Part shown: piece by piece, positions 54,250-64,000 of the stretch | Layout of the letters: each line of letters opens with the position of its first letter | How positions within the stretch are numbered: position 1 is the first letter of the stretch | NCBI GenBank assembly: GCA_024275915.1 | Contig: JAJRYG010000010.1 | Location: 1 to 64,000, forward strand | Length of the DNA stretch: 64,000 nt | From: Gammaproteobacteria bacterium | GTDB lineage: Bacteria > Pseudomonadota > Gammaproteobacteria > UBA6429 > Thiohalophilaceae | Direction of reading: 5' to 3' | The notes under the pieces: model-generated | What the model was told of the DNA's origin: nothing | Databases searched by the model: none | The model's input: the letters and a program-made list of their open reading frames with translations, nothing else | Translations under genes and position numbers: made by a program

Positions 54250-56847
54250 ATGCGTATGGATAAATTGACAAGTAAATTTCAAATGGCCATTGCCGATGCA
54301 CAGAGTCTGGCCGTAGGGCGCGATCACGCCTATATCGAACCTGTGCACTTGATGAGCGCCCTGCTCGATCAGGATGGCAGCACCGTTTCACACCTTCTCA
54401 CCCAGGCCGACGTCAACGTCAACCTGTTGCGATCGCAACTGGGCGAGGCACTGGACAACCTGCCGACCATTGGTCAGGCCACCGGCGACGTGCAGATTTC
54501 CAACGAACTGTCCCGCCTGCTGAACCTTACCGACAAGCTGGCCCAGCAGCGCAAGGATCAGTACATCTCTTCCGAACTGTTCGTGCTGGCGGCGGTGGAA
54601 GACAAGGGCACCCTGGGCGAGATCCTGCGCAAGGTCGGTGCCAACAAGGCAGCGCTGGAAAAAGCCATCGACAACGTGCGCGGTGGCCAGAGCATCGACG
54701 ACCCCAATGCCGAGGAACAGCGCCAGGCACTGGAGAAATACACCATCGACCTGACCGAGCGAGCCGAACAGGGCAAGCTGGATCCGGTCATTGGTCGTGA
54801 TGACGAGATTCGCCGTTCCATCCAGGTACTGCAACGGCGCACCAAGAACAACCCGGTACTCATCGGTGAACCCGGCGTGGGCAAGACCGCCATCGTCGAA
54901 GGCCTGGCGCAGCGCATCATCAATGGCGAAGTCCCCGAAGGCCTCAAGCACAAGCGTGTGCTGTCGCTGGACATGGGGTCGCTGCTGGCCGGTGCCAAGT
55001 TCCGCGGAGAATTCGAGGAACGCCTCAAGGCGGTACTCACCGACCTGTCGAAGCAGGAAGGACAGATCATCCTGTTCATCGATGAAATCCATACCATGGT
55101 GGGCGCCGGCAAGGCCGAAGGTGCCATGGATGCGGGCAACATGCTCAAGCCGGCTCTGGCCCGTGGTGAGCTGCACTGCATCGGTGCCACCACCCTGGAT
55201 GAATACCGCAAGTACATCGAGAAAGACGCGGCACTGGAACGCCGTTTCCAGAAAGTGCTGGTTCAGGAGCCTTCCGAGGAAGACACCATTGCCATCCTGC
55301 GTGGCCTGAAGGAAAAATATGAAGTGCATCACGGCGTGGACATCACCGATTCGGCCATCATCGCCGCGGCAACCCTGTCCCAGCGCTACATCACCGATCG
55401 TCAGCTGCCGGACAAAGCCATCGATCTCATCGATGAAGCAGCCAGTCGAATCCGCATGGAAATCGATTCCAAACCGGAAGAAATGGACCGTCTGGAACGC
55501 AAGCTCATCCAGCTGAAGATCGAACGCGAAGCCCTGGCCAAGGAAAAGGACGAGGCGTCCAGGACCCGGCTGAAGAAACTCGAGGAAGATATCGCGGCAC
55601 TGGAACGGGAATACAGCGAGCTGGAAGAAATCTGGAAATCAGAAAAAGCAGCCGTGCAGGGGACGACCCACATCAAGGAAGAGCTGGAACGGGCCAGGCT
55701 GGAAATGGAAACCGCCAGGCGTGCCGGTGATCTGGCTCGCATGTCGGAACTGCAGTATGGCCGTATTCCGGATCTGGAAAAACAGCTCGACATGGCTTCC
55801 CAGGCCGAGATGCAGGAAACCCGTCTGCTGCGCAACAAGGTGACTGAAGAGGAAATTGCCGAAGTGGTCTCCAAGTGGACCGGTATCCCCGTATCGAAGA
55901 TGCTCGAAGGTGAACGGGACAAGCTGCTGCGCATGGAAGAAGCCCTGCACAGCCGTGTGGTGGGGCAGGACGAAGCCGTCCGCGCCGTCGCCGATGCCAT
56001 TCGTCGCTCGCGGGCCGGCCTGTCGGATCCCAACCGGCCCAATGGTTCCTTCCTGTTCCTGGGGCCGACCGGGGTGGGCAAGACAGAACTGACCAAGGCG
56101 CTGGCCGAATTCCTGTTCGACACCGAAGACGCTATGGTGCGCATCGACATGTCCGAATTCATGGAGAAACATTCGGTGGCCCGTCTGGTGGGTGCACCTC
56201 CGGGTTACGTGGGTTACGAGGAAGGCGGTTACCTGACCGAAGCGGTACGCCGCAAGCCCTATTCGGTGATCCTGCTCGATGAGGTGGAAAAGGCTCACCC
56301 GGATGTGTTCAACATCCTCCTGCAGGTGCTGGACGATGGGCGTCTCACCGATGGACAGGGACGGACGGTCGATTTTCGCAACACGGTGATCGTCATGACC
56401 TCCAACCTGGGCTCCCAGCAGATCCAGGAAATGGCCGGTGAGGAGAACTACGATGAAATGAAGAAGGCCGTGATGGATATCGTTGGCCAGCATTTCCGTC
56501 CCGAGTTCATCAACCGGGTGGATGAAGTGGTGGTATTCCATCCGCTGGGCAAGGAAGAAATCCGTGCCATTGCCGCCATCCAGTTCGAATTCCTGCGCAG
56601 TCGCCTGGCCGATCGGCATATCGGTCTGGAAGTGACACCGGCAGCCCTGGATCGGATTGGCGAGGCGGGTTTCGACCCGGTTTATGGCGCACGGCCACTG
56701 AAGCGGGCGATTCAGCATGAAATTGAAAATGTCCTCGCCCAGGATATCCTCGCCGGCAAGTTCCTGCCCGGGGACATCATCGAAGTGGATGTGGAAGATG
56801 ACAAGTTTGTCTTCCTCAAGTCACGGGAGAAACTCTCCGCGGCCTGA
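54250..56847 (+). CDS. clpB: ATP-dependent disaggregase ClpB
   Basis: Two Walker A sites ([37 protein letters not shown]), coiled-coil middle domain, N-terminal Clp repeats. Confidence 0.97.
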   Translation: MRMDKLTSKFQMAIADAQSLAVGRDHAYIEPVHLMSALLDQDGSTVSHLLTQADVNVNLLRSQLGEALDNLPTIGQATGDVQISNELSRLLNLTDKLAQQRKDQYISSELFVLAAVEDKGTLGEILRKVGANKAALEKAIDNVRGGQSIDDPNAEEQRQALEKYTIDLTERAEQGKLDPVIGRDDEIRRSIQVLQRRTKNNPVLIGEPGVGKTAIVEGLAQRIINGEVPEGLKHKRVLSLDMGSLLAGAKFRGEFEERLKAVLTDLSKQEGQIILFIDEIHTMVGAGKAEGAMDAGNMLKPALARGELHCIGATTLDEYRKYIEKDAALERRFQKVLVQEPSEEDTIAILRGLKEKYEVHHGVDITDSAIIAAATLSQRYITDRQLPDKAIDLIDEAASRIRMEIDSKPEEMDRLERKLIQLKIEREALAKEKDEASRTRLKKLEEDIAALEREYSELEEIWKSEKAAVQGTTHIKEELERARLEMETARRAGDLARMSELQYGRIPDLEKQLDMASQAEMQETRLLRNKVTEEEIAEVVSKWTGIPVSKMLEGERDKLLRMEEALHSRVVGQDEAVRAVADAIRRSRAGLSDPNRPNGSFLFLGPTGVGKTELTKALAEFLFDTEDAMVRIDMSEFMEKHSVARLVGAPPGYVGYEEGGYLTEAVRRKPYSVILLDEVEKAHPDVFNILLQVLDDGRLTDGQGRTVDFRNTVIVMTSNLGSQQIQEMAGEENYDEMKKAVMDIVGQHFRPEFINRVDEVVVFHPLGKEEIRAIAAIQFEFLRSRLADRHIGLEVTPAALDRIGEAGFDPVYGARPLKRAIQHEIENVLAQDILAGKFLPGDIIEVDVEDDKFVFLKSREKLSAA

Positions 56848-56927
56848 GCCGCGGCCCCTATGCCATTGCAGGGAAGCGAAACAGCTGTTCCGAATAGATC
56901 ATGTTATCCGGAACAGCGATATCGTCG

Positions 56928-56967
56928 AAACCGGCCTGAGCAGACAGTCTGCTCAAGCCGGTTTTTT
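56928..56967. terminator. Bidirectional intrinsic terminator between convergent clpB and the kinase gene
   Basis: AAACCGGC(CT)GAGCAGACagTCTGCTCaaGCCGGTTTTTT. Confidence 0.85.
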
Positions 56968-58555
56968 ATTGTCTGACGACATCCGGGGCTGGTTCTGCAT
57001 CATCCTCTTCGTCCGGGTAGGCGGGTAACTCGAAATAGAAGGTCGTGCCTTTGCCATCGTCATCATGACAGCCGATGGTACCGTGGTGGTTTTCGATAAT
57101 GGTCTTGCAGATACTCAGTCCCAACCCGGTACCCCGTACCCCTTTGCGATTGGTAAGGTTGATGCGGGAAAATTTTTCGAACAGCTTGTGCCGGTGGCGT
57201 TGAGGGATATGGCTGCCCTTGCTGTAGACGCTGACCCGAAAGCCGTTTTCGACAGGTGAAATACTGATATCGATGACTTCATCTGAATTGCCGTACTTGG
57301 CGGCATTGGAAAGCAGGTTGGTCATCACCTGGATCAGGCGGTTGCGATCGCCCTTGACAAAGGTTGGGTAAACCGGGGGGGCAAAGTTGAACGCACAGTT
57401 GAACTGGCGGGCAAAATCCCGGTTTTCATCAATCGCGGCATCGATCACCGATGTCAAATCCAGCTTTTGCATCGAATAGTCCATTTTGCCTGTTTCGAGA
57501 GTACGCATGTCCAGCAGATCGTTGACCAGCAGGATGAGTCGCTGGCTATTCTTCAGGGCAATGTCCAGCAGCTCGGAGGTCTTGGAGGTGATCGGTCCGG
57601 TCACCCCGCTGGCAATCAGTCCCAGGGAACCCTGGATGGCGGTCAATGGTGTGCGTAACTCATGACTGATGGTGGCGAGGAATTCTTCCTTGGTGGTTTC
57701 AGCCTGACGACGCAACTGCTCTTCACGTTGAAACAGGAAGTACATGATGACGGCAAAGATGAGATAGGGGACGACCATCAACAGGGACTGTTTGATCAGC
57801 CCATTGCGGATGGAAGAAAAGAAGCCCTCCGAGTAGAGATCAATCACCGTCCAGCGGCTGCCCTCGACCTTGTTCTGACTGAGCAGGCGGCGCATCTCGT
57901 TGGCTTCGAGGTGGTAATCATTCCGATCGACAACATAGCGGGGACCTTCAGGGGTCACTTCCAGCAAGGGTCTTTTCCCCGGCATTACCAGCAACAGGTT
58001 GTGCCTGGGGGGCTGGGCATGTTTGAGTATGGGCGCCAGTGTTTCGGCATGGAAACTGACAAAGAAAATATGTTCCTGGTTTTTCCCCGGAATGATGGAC
58101 ATGATGTCGTAATGATAGGCCCCGGGGTTGGGGTGAATACGTGGCAGGCTGTGATAGTTTTGTGAGAAATACTTTATATCTTCGAGACACACCTCGTTGA
58201 TTTTACCGTCAAAATCATCGATGTAGGGTTCACCTTTCGTGTTGGCGATGGTGAAGGCAAAGTAATCGGGAAAGTGACGCCTGAGCATCATCTCGATGCG
58301 TGTTTCCTGGGCCATGTCATCGGGTTTTTCGATTAGCTTGAGCAGTGCATCCTGGTGTTCGGTAGCAAACAGACTGATCTGATCCTGTTTGTCCTGGATG
58401 TTACGCGCGATTTCATCGGCGACATCGGCGGTGGTCTGCCTGGCTATCAGGGTATGGTAGCCCACCGTATCCTGGTATCGGTTGACCCCCACCCAGGTGG
58501 TGAGACCGATAAAGAACAGTACCGAGGCAAAAATGAAGATGCAATAACTTTTCAT
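56966..58555 (-). CDS. Membrane sensor histidine kinase with periplasmic sensor domain; degenerate G1 box
   Basis: Two TMs flanking a ~220-aa periplasmic region; H-box TISHELRTPLTAIQGSLGLI, N-box MTNLLSNAAKYGN, G1 VYSKGSHIP (D to S), G2 GTGLGLSICKTII. Confidence 0.88.
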   Translation of the reverse strand: MKSYCIFIFASVLFFIGLTTWVGVNRYQDTVGYHTLIARQTTADVADEIARNIQDKQDQISLFATEHQDALLKLIEKPDDMAQETRIEMMLRRHFPDYFAFTIANTKGEPYIDDFDGKINEVCLEDIKYFSQNYHSLPRIHPNPGAYHYDIMSIIPGKNQEHIFFVSFHAETLAPILKHAQPPRHNLLLVMPGKRPLLEVTPEGPRYVVDRNDYHLEANEMRRLLSQNKVEGSRWTVIDLYSEGFFSSIRNGLIKQSLLMVVPYLIFAVIMYFLFQREEQLRRQAETTKEEFLATISHELRTPLTAIQGSLGLIASGVTGPITSKTSELLDIALKNSQRLILLVNDLLDMRTLETGKMDYSMQKLDLTSVIDAAIDENRDFARQFNCAFNFAPPVYPTFVKGDRNRLIQVMTNLLSNAAKYGNSDEVIDISISPVENGFRVSVYSKGSHIPQRHRHKLFEKFSRINLTNRKGVRGTGLGLSICKTIIENHHGTIGCHDDDGKGTTFYFELPAYPDEEDDAEPAPDVVRQ

Positions 58556-58586
58556 TCTACCGGCCTCTTGCAGGTAGGCTCAGGCA

Positions 58587-59219
58587 TCAGTCGGAGACGG
58601 CGGTGGAAAAATGCATGTTGCTGACCCGTTCCCGGGCTCTCTGGCAGGCATTTTCCGTCAGGACGCCCTGAGCGGCGAGGCGTTGCAATTCGGCCAGTTC
58701 GATATCCAGCATTTGCTCCTTGTCGATGGTCACCGCCTGGGAAGCGGCCAGTACCCGGGTCTTGAGTTCATCGCTAAAATGCTTGAACTCGTCCTTGCTG
58801 GGCTTGTTGTTCAGCAGGCTGAGCACCACGCAGCCTCCATAGCGGCTGCGAAATTCGAGTACGCTGGGCGACTTGTAAAGGAACATCAGCAGGGAAGCCA
58901 GGGTCAGCAGAATGAACAGAAAGATGAATGGCAGTAACTGGATGAGGGTCTGTTGTTCAGGGTGGCGATACAGATAGCCGATATAAATCAGGGTAGCCAG
59001 AGCGAAATAGATGAGGCTGAATAGCCAGGGGCGTGAAATGCGGCGATGCCGGCTCGGCCAGGGCTCGAGAATATCCATGTTGATATGGTAGCTCTGATCG
59101 CCAAATATATTATGGATATTTACCTTGATGAATTTTTCGTTGTAAATTTCGAAGCGGCGCAGTTCGCCCTTGAAACGGGATTCCTGCGTCATGACCCGGT
59201 TGGTTATTTTTATGGCCAT
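58587..59219 (-). CDS. Hypothetical two-TM membrane protein with SHOCT-like C-terminal segment
   Basis: PWLFSLIYFALATLIYIGYLY, LIQLLPFIFLFILLTLASLLMFL; C-terminal ELAELQRLAAQGVLTENACQRARERV. Confidence 0.65.
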   Translation of the reverse strand: MAIKITNRVMTQESRFKGELRRFEIYNEKFIKVNIHNIFGDQSYHINMDILEPWPSRHRRISRPWLFSLIYFALATLIYIGYLYRHPEQQTLIQLLPFIFLFILLTLASLLMFLYKSPSVLEFRSRYGGCVVLSLLNNKPSKDEFKHFSDELKTRVLAASQAVTIDKEQMLDIELAELQRLAAQGVLTENACQRARERVSNMHFSTAVSD

Positions 59220-59397
59220 GCTTCATTATCTCCAGCTGAGTGTCCATTTTTACTCCCGTCGGCAGGCGGGTCTGGTCGAAAACCGGCCTGGCAGGCAGGT
59301 GTGACACCTGAACCTGTCGGGGAGTAACGGGTCTTATTCTGACAAATTAGCCCGTTGCCAGCAATTTGAATTCAATCACCGTCGCAGGTCGCCAACA

Positions 59398-60345
59398 ATG
59401 TTGATAAAAAAACCGTCTGATATCAAACCTTCTGAAATCACCCCGCAGTCCGTGTATCAGCGACGCCGGGAGTTCATGCGCACCAGTCTGGGGCTGTTGC
59501 TGGCCGGCGCCGGGCTGCCGGGACTGTCCGCCGCGACCCTGCCCAGAAGCGGCAAACTTGACGCAGTGAAGAACCCGTCCCTGTCGACCGATGAGACGCT
59601 GACCCCCTGGGCCAATGCCACCGAGTACAACAATTTCTACGAATTCGGCTCGGACAAGTATTCACCGGCCAAACTGGCCGGCCGTCTGACCACCTCACCC
59701 TGGAGACTCAGTATCGAAGGGGAGGTGGCCCGGTCTGGTTCCTACACCCTGGAGGACATCCTCAGACCCCATGCCCTGGAAGAGCGCATCTATCGCCTGC
59801 GCTGTGTGGAACGCTGGTCCATGGTGGTGCCCTGGGTGGGCTTTTCACTGGCCGAGCTCATCAAACGTTTCGAGCCCACCTCGCGGGCAAAATATGTCGA
59901 ATTCACCACCCTTTACCGGCCAGAGGAAATGCCTGGCCAGAAGCGCCGGGTGCTGGACTGGCCCTATGTGGAAGGCCTGCGCATGGACGAGGCCATGCAT
60001 CCGTTGACCATGCTGGCGGTGGGGCTGTATGGCGAGATCCTGCCCAACCAGAACGGCGCCCCCATCCGCCTGGTAGTGCCCTGGAAGTATGGCTTCAAGA
60101 GCATCAAGTCCATCGTCAAAATCCGCTTTACCGAACAGCAGCCGGTCAGCACCTGGACACGCTCGGCACCTTCGGAGTACGGCTTTTATTCCAATGTGAA
60201 TCCGGATGTGGATCACCCACGCTGGAGCCAAAAGCGTGAACGGCGCCTGGGTGAGTTTCTCAAGCGCAAGACCGAGCCATTCAATGGCTATGCTGAACAG
60301 GTGGCCGGACTGTATCGTGGCATGGACCTGAAGAAGTACTATTGA
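59398..60345 (+). CDS. msrP: Protein-methionine-sulfoxide reductase catalytic subunit MsrP (YedY)
   Basis: Tat-like [78 protein letters not shown]. Confidence 0.95.
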   Translation: MLIKKPSDIKPSEITPQSVYQRRREFMRTSLGLLLAGAGLPGLSAATLPRSGKLDAVKNPSLSTDETLTPWANATEYNNFYEFGSDKYSPAKLAGRLTTSPWRLSIEGEVARSGSYTLEDILRPHALEERIYRLRCVERWSMVVPWVGFSLAELIKRFEPTSRAKYVEFTTLYRPEEMPGQKRRVLDWPYVEGLRMDEAMHPLTMLAVGLYGEILPNQNGAPIRLVVPWKYGFKSIKSIVKIRFTEQQPVSTWTRSAPSEYGFYSNVNPDVDHPRWSQKRERRLGEFLKRKTEPFNGYAEQVAGLYRGMDLKKYY

Positions 60346-60365
60346 GGTCACAAGGGCCTGTTTTT

Positions 60366-60995
60366 ATGAGCATTGATTATCGTCTCTTTATCAAGCCGCT
60401 GGTCTTCACGGCCTGCCTGTTGCCAGTAGCCTGGCTGGTCTGGGCTCTGCTCAGCGACCGGCTGGGGGCCAACCCCTTCGAGGAGCTGACCCGGCAGTCT
60501 GGGTTGTGGACCTTGCGCTTTTTGCTCCTGACCCTGTTGATGACGCCGTTGCGCGAGCTGCTGGGCCGGGCCTGGCCGCTGAAGTACCGGCGCATGCTGG
60601 GGCTGTTCACGTTCTTCTATGCCAGCGCCCACCTGCTCACCTATCTGTGGTTCGATCAGTTTTTCGACTGGCAGGAAATATTCACCGACATTGTCAAACG
60701 CCCGTTCATTACCGTGGGGATGCTGGCCTGGCTATTGCTTGTGCCGCTGGCGCTGACCTCGACCAAGGCAATGATGAAACGCCTGGGACGTAAATGGAAA
60801 CGTCTGCATCAGCTGAGCTATGGCATTGGCCTGCTGGCGGTGCTGCATTTTCTCTGGCTGGTCAAGGCTGATTTACGTGAGCCCCTGATTTACATGGGAA
60901 TTCTTCTGGCCCTGCTGGGGTTCCGTCTCTGGCACCGCCGCCGTCAACAATTCCCGCTGCGCCGCGGCAAGGCGGTGGCCGACTTGTCCTCGTGA
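60366..60995 (+). CDS. msrQ: Heme-binding membrane subunit MsrQ (YedZ)
   Basis: Multi-TM: TRQSGLWTLRFLLLTLLMTPLREL, RRMLGLFTFFYASAHLLTYLWFDQFF, WKRLHQLSYGIGLLAVLHFLWLVKADL; start 60366 inside ORF 60342..60995. Confidence 0.93.
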   Translation: MSIDYRLFIKPLVFTACLLPVAWLVWALLSDRLGANPFEELTRQSGLWTLRFLLLTLLMTPLRELLGRAWPLKYRRMLGLFTFFYASAHLLTYLWFDQFFDWQEIFTDIVKRPFITVGMLAWLLLVPLALTSTKAMMKRLGRKWKRLHQLSYGIGLLAVLHFLWLVKADLREPLIYMGILLALLGFRLWHRRRQQFPLRRGKAVADLSS

Positions 60996-61220
60996 GCCTG
61001 GTCTGGGCCGGGAAATCACTGATTGCAAATCGCAATTTTCCTGCTGCTTTACCTCGATCCGCGCGGCCAAAACTGCAATTCGTGGTGGCTTTGTACTATC
61101 ATGCGGGCTTCGTTTTGCATGTAGACACACAAAGAATAACAGGCAAGTTGGTCCCGACCGGCTGGGCAAGCATCCAGCAAAACCAGCTTTGCGGGTATTA
61201 ACTTCTTCGAGGAGGATCGA

Positions 61221-63011
61221 ATGTCTCTTAACCGCCGTGAATTTGTCCAGATTATGGGAATGGCCGCCGCTGCCGGCATGTTGCCGGGTTGTGATCGCAA
61301 GTCCAGTGGCACCGCCGGAGTCACCACCAAGGCCAAGGCACCCAACGATGTCTATGACGTGCCCAAATACGGTAATGTCACCCTGATGCATTTCACTGAT
61401 TGTCATGCCCAGTTGCTACCCATCTATTTCCGTGAGCCAAACGTCAACCTGGGTGTGGGACCGGCCAAGGGTCAGCCACCCCATCTGGTGGGTGAAAAGC
61501 TGCTGCAGCACTTTGGCATCAAGCCCAATACTCTCGAAGCCCATGCCTTTACCTACCTGAACTATGTGGAAGCGGCCAAGACCTACGGCAAGGTGGGCGG
61601 TTTTGCCCATCTTCGCACCCTGATCAAGCGCCTGCGTGCTGACCATGGCCCCAACCGCACCCTGCTGATGGATGGGGGGGACACCTGGCAGGGTTCCGGT
61701 ACGGCGTACTGGACCCGAGGCAAGGACATGGTTGGCGCCACCAACCTGCTGGGGGTCGACGTCATGACCGGTCACTGGGAATTCACCTACCTGGACAAGG
61801 AAGTGATTTCCAACGTCAAGGACTTCAAGGGTGATTTCGTCTGCCAGAACGTGTTTGTCAGTGATGATGCCTCTTTCGATTACAAGTTTGCCGATTTCCC
61901 CGGCTTCGACGAAAACTCCCAGCGCGCCTTCAAGCCCTACACCATCAAGGAAATGAATGGCGTGCGTGTTGCCGTGGTGGGGCAGGCTTTCCCCTACACG
62001 CCGATTGCCAATCCCAGCCGCTTCATTCCCGACTGGACCTTCGGTATCCGTGACTCGGAAATGCAGGCGGTCATCGACGATCTGCGTGAAACGGAAAAAC
62101 CCGACGTGGTGGTGGTTATTTCCCACAACGGCATGGATGTGGATCTGAAAATGGCGTCCATCGTCAGTGGCATCGACGTGATCTTCGGCGGCCACACCCA
62201 CGACGGTGTCCCGGCACCGAGTATCGTCAAGAACAAGGGCGGCCAGACCCTCGTGACCAATGCCGGTTCCAACGGCAAGTTCCTTGGTGTCATGCAGCTT
62301 GACGTGCGCAATGGCAAGGTTCAGGGCTTCGACTACAAGCTGCTGCCCGTGTTCTCCAACCTGCTGGAGCCCGACGTGGAAATGACCTCCTACATCGAGC
62401 AGGTGCGCAAACCCTACTTGGGCAAGCTGACCGAGGAGCTGGCAGTGGCCGAAGGCGTGCTGTACCGCCGTGGCAACTTCAACGGTACCTTCGACCAGAT
62501 CATCTGTGATGCACTGCGTGAAGTCGGTGGGGCACAGATTTCCCTGTCACCGGGCTTCCGCTGGGGCACCACCGTGCTGCCGGGTGACAAGATCACCATG
62601 GACAATGTCATGGATCAGACCTGCATCACCTACCCGGAAACCTACGTGCGGGAAATGAGTGGCCAGACCATCAAGGACATCCTCGAAGACGTGGCCGACA
62701 ACCTGTTCAACACCGACCCCTACTACCAGCAGGGCGGGGACATGGTACGTGTGGGCGGCTTGGACTACACCATCGATCCACGCAAGACCATGGGCACCCG
62801 CATCACCGACATGCGCATGGACGACGGCGAGAAGATCGAGGCCGACAAGATCTACACGGTGGCCGGCTGGGCCACCGTGGGTTCAAAGGCACCGGGCAAA
62901 CCCATTTGGGAAATCGTGGCCGAATACCTGCGGGACGAAAAGGTCGCCCGGGTCAAGAAGCTCAACACGCCGAAGATTGTCGGCATGGAAGGCAATCCCG
63001 GCATCGCCTGA
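61221..63011 (+). CDS. soxB: Thiosulfohydrolase SoxB
   Basis: Tat-like MSLNRREFVQIMGMAAAAGMLPGC; LMHFTDCHAQLLPIYFREPNVNLGVG, LLMDGGDTWQGSGTAYWTRGKDMVGATNLLGVDVMTGHWEFTY, VVVISHNGMDVDLKMASIVSGIDVIFGGHTHDG. Confidence 0.96.
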   Translation: MSLNRREFVQIMGMAAAAGMLPGCDRKSSGTAGVTTKAKAPNDVYDVPKYGNVTLMHFTDCHAQLLPIYFREPNVNLGVGPAKGQPPHLVGEKLLQHFGIKPNTLEAHAFTYLNYVEAAKTYGKVGGFAHLRTLIKRLRADHGPNRTLLMDGGDTWQGSGTAYWTRGKDMVGATNLLGVDVMTGHWEFTYLDKEVISNVKDFKGDFVCQNVFVSDDASFDYKFADFPGFDENSQRAFKPYTIKEMNGVRVAVVGQAFPYTPIANPSRFIPDWTFGIRDSEMQAVIDDLRETEKPDVVVVISHNGMDVDLKMASIVSGIDVIFGGHTHDGVPAPSIVKNKGGQTLVTNAGSNGKFLGVMQLDVRNGKVQGFDYKLLPVFSNLLEPDVEMTSYIEQVRKPYLGKLTEELAVAEGVLYRRGNFNGTFDQIICDALREVGGAQISLSPGFRWGTTVLPGDKITMDNVMDQTCITYPETYVREMSGQTIKDILEDVADNLFNTDPYYQQGGDMVRVGGLDYTIDPRKTMGTRITDMRMDDGEKIEADKIYTVAGWATVGSKAPGKPIWEIVAEYLRDEKVARVKKLNTPKIVGMEGNPGIA

Positions 63012-63033
63012 GCACAGGCGCACAGGCAAAAAC

Positions 63034-63061
63034 AAAAAAGGAGGGTTGTCCCTCCTTTTTT
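63034..63061. terminator. Bidirectional intrinsic terminator after soxB
   Basis: AAAAAAGGAGGG-ttgt-CCCTCCTTTTTT. Confidence 0.9.
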
Positions 63062-63152
63062 GTTGTCTGCAGGGCAAGCACTTGCAGCGGAGACTTGCCG
63101 GATAAGCAGACAGCATCATCCTGCCCTGTTGTTGCCTGAAAAAAAGCAGAAA

Positions 63153-64000
63153 TTATTGATCGGCGCCCTGCTGTCTTGCCCGTGCCGCTACCCCAGGCTC
63201 GGTTTCGAGTGACAGCCAGTCATGGGCATGCTGACGCACCAGCTCGACCATCATGCCGATGTGATCCTGTTCGGTGTTCAGTGCCGGAATATATTCGAAC
63301 TGCTTGCCGCCGGCGTTGATGAATACCTCGCGGTTTTCCTCACTGATTTCTTCCAGGGTTTCAAGGCAATCGGCGGAAAAGCCGGGGCAGACGATTTGCA
63401 CATGCCGGGTACCGGATTGAGCCAGGGTTTGCAGGGTTTCACTGGTATAGGGTTGCAGCCATTGTTCGGGGCCAAAGCGTGACTGGAAGGTGAGTTGCCA
63501 GTCGTTCTCGGTCAGTTCCAGTTTTTCTGCCAGCAGACGGGCGGTCTTGTGGCATTCACAGTAATAGGGATCGCCGGCCTCGAAATAGCGTTTTGGCAGA
63601 CCGTGGAAGGACATCAACAGCTTTTCCGGCCGCCCATCGGCTTGCCATTTGCGCTCGATACTGCGAGCCAGAGCCTGAATGTAGGCCGGGTGATCGTGGT
63701 AGTGCTGGACGAAACGCAGTTCGGGTACCCAGCGCCAGCTTTTCAGTTCGTCACTCACCGCATCCAGAGTCGAGGCGGTGGTGGTGGCGGAATACTGGGG
63801 ATACAGGGGCAGGATCAGGATACGCCGGGCACCGGCGGCACGCAGTTTTTGCAGGCCTGAGGCGATAGAAGGCTGGCCGTAGCGCATGCCCAGTTCGACC
63901 CGAACCTGACCGGCGAAAGACGGGGCAATGGCGGTTTGCAGTTTCTGCACCTGTTGCTGACTGATGACCATCAGGGGAGAGCCGTCATCGCTCCAGATTT
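63153..64000 (-). CDS. hemH: Ferrochelatase (5' end beyond the window)
   Basis: Frame continues upstream of the listed Met as IWSDDGSPLMVISQQQ; MRYGQPSIASGLQKLRAAGARRILILPLYPQYSATTTAST; SFHGLPKRYFEAGDPYYCECHKTARLLAEKL; CPGFSADCLETLEEI. Confidence 0.95.
   Translation of the reverse strand, partial: IWSDDGSPLMVISQQQVQKLQTAIAPSFAGQVRVELGMRYGQPSIASGLQKLRAAGARRILILPLYPQYSATTTASTLDAVSDELKSWRWVPELRFVQHYHDHPAYIQALARSIERKWQADGRPEKLLMSFHGLPKRYFEAGDPYYCECHKTARLLAEKLELTENDWQLTFQSRFGPEQWLQPYTSETLQTLAQSGTRHVQIVCPGFSADCLETLEEISEENREVFINAGGKQFEYIPALNTEQDHIGMMVELVRQHAHDWLSLETEPGVAARARQQGADQ

Overview
A 64-kb, GC-rich chromosomal window from a gammaproteobacterium. soxB, msrPQ and the overall gene order suggest a Chromatiales-like sulfur oxidiser (inference). 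Almost all of it is housekeeping sequence. Left to right: lpoA(partial)/rsmI; rnpB (RNase P RNA); a complete dcw division/cell-wall cluster (mraZ-rsmH-ftsL-ftsI-murE-murF-mraY-murD-ftsW-murG-murC-murB-ddl-ftsQ-ftsA-ftsZ-lpxC); DciA/DUF721, M23 peptidase and CapA-like genes; secA; argJ; a Nudix-ThiE fusion; a FixH/YtkA-like lipoprotein; yacG-zapD-coaE; a type IV pilus block (pilD-pilC-pilB, an O-antigen-ligase/PglL-like gene, two pilins, pilR-pilS); sucCD-nadE-PII; bamD; rluD-pgeF; a ZIP transporter; gcvR-def-plsC-like; an FMN-binding glutamate-synthase-family gene; clpB; an orphan sensor kinase; msrPQ; soxB; hemH(partial). I found no CRISPR array, tRNA, rRNA, prophage or obvious defence island, and no convincing wholly new multi-gene system. 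The items most worth a second look are an apparent -1 frameshift in the essential gene ftsI, a 189-bp nested imperfect palindrome downstream of the ZIP gene, a two-copy MITE-like dispersed repeat, a sigma54/PilR-type control region upstream of pilA, a 10-bp-phased MraZ-box array, and a sensor kinase with a degenerate G1 box. All calls come from reading the sequence and supplied ORFs by eye; no database search was run.
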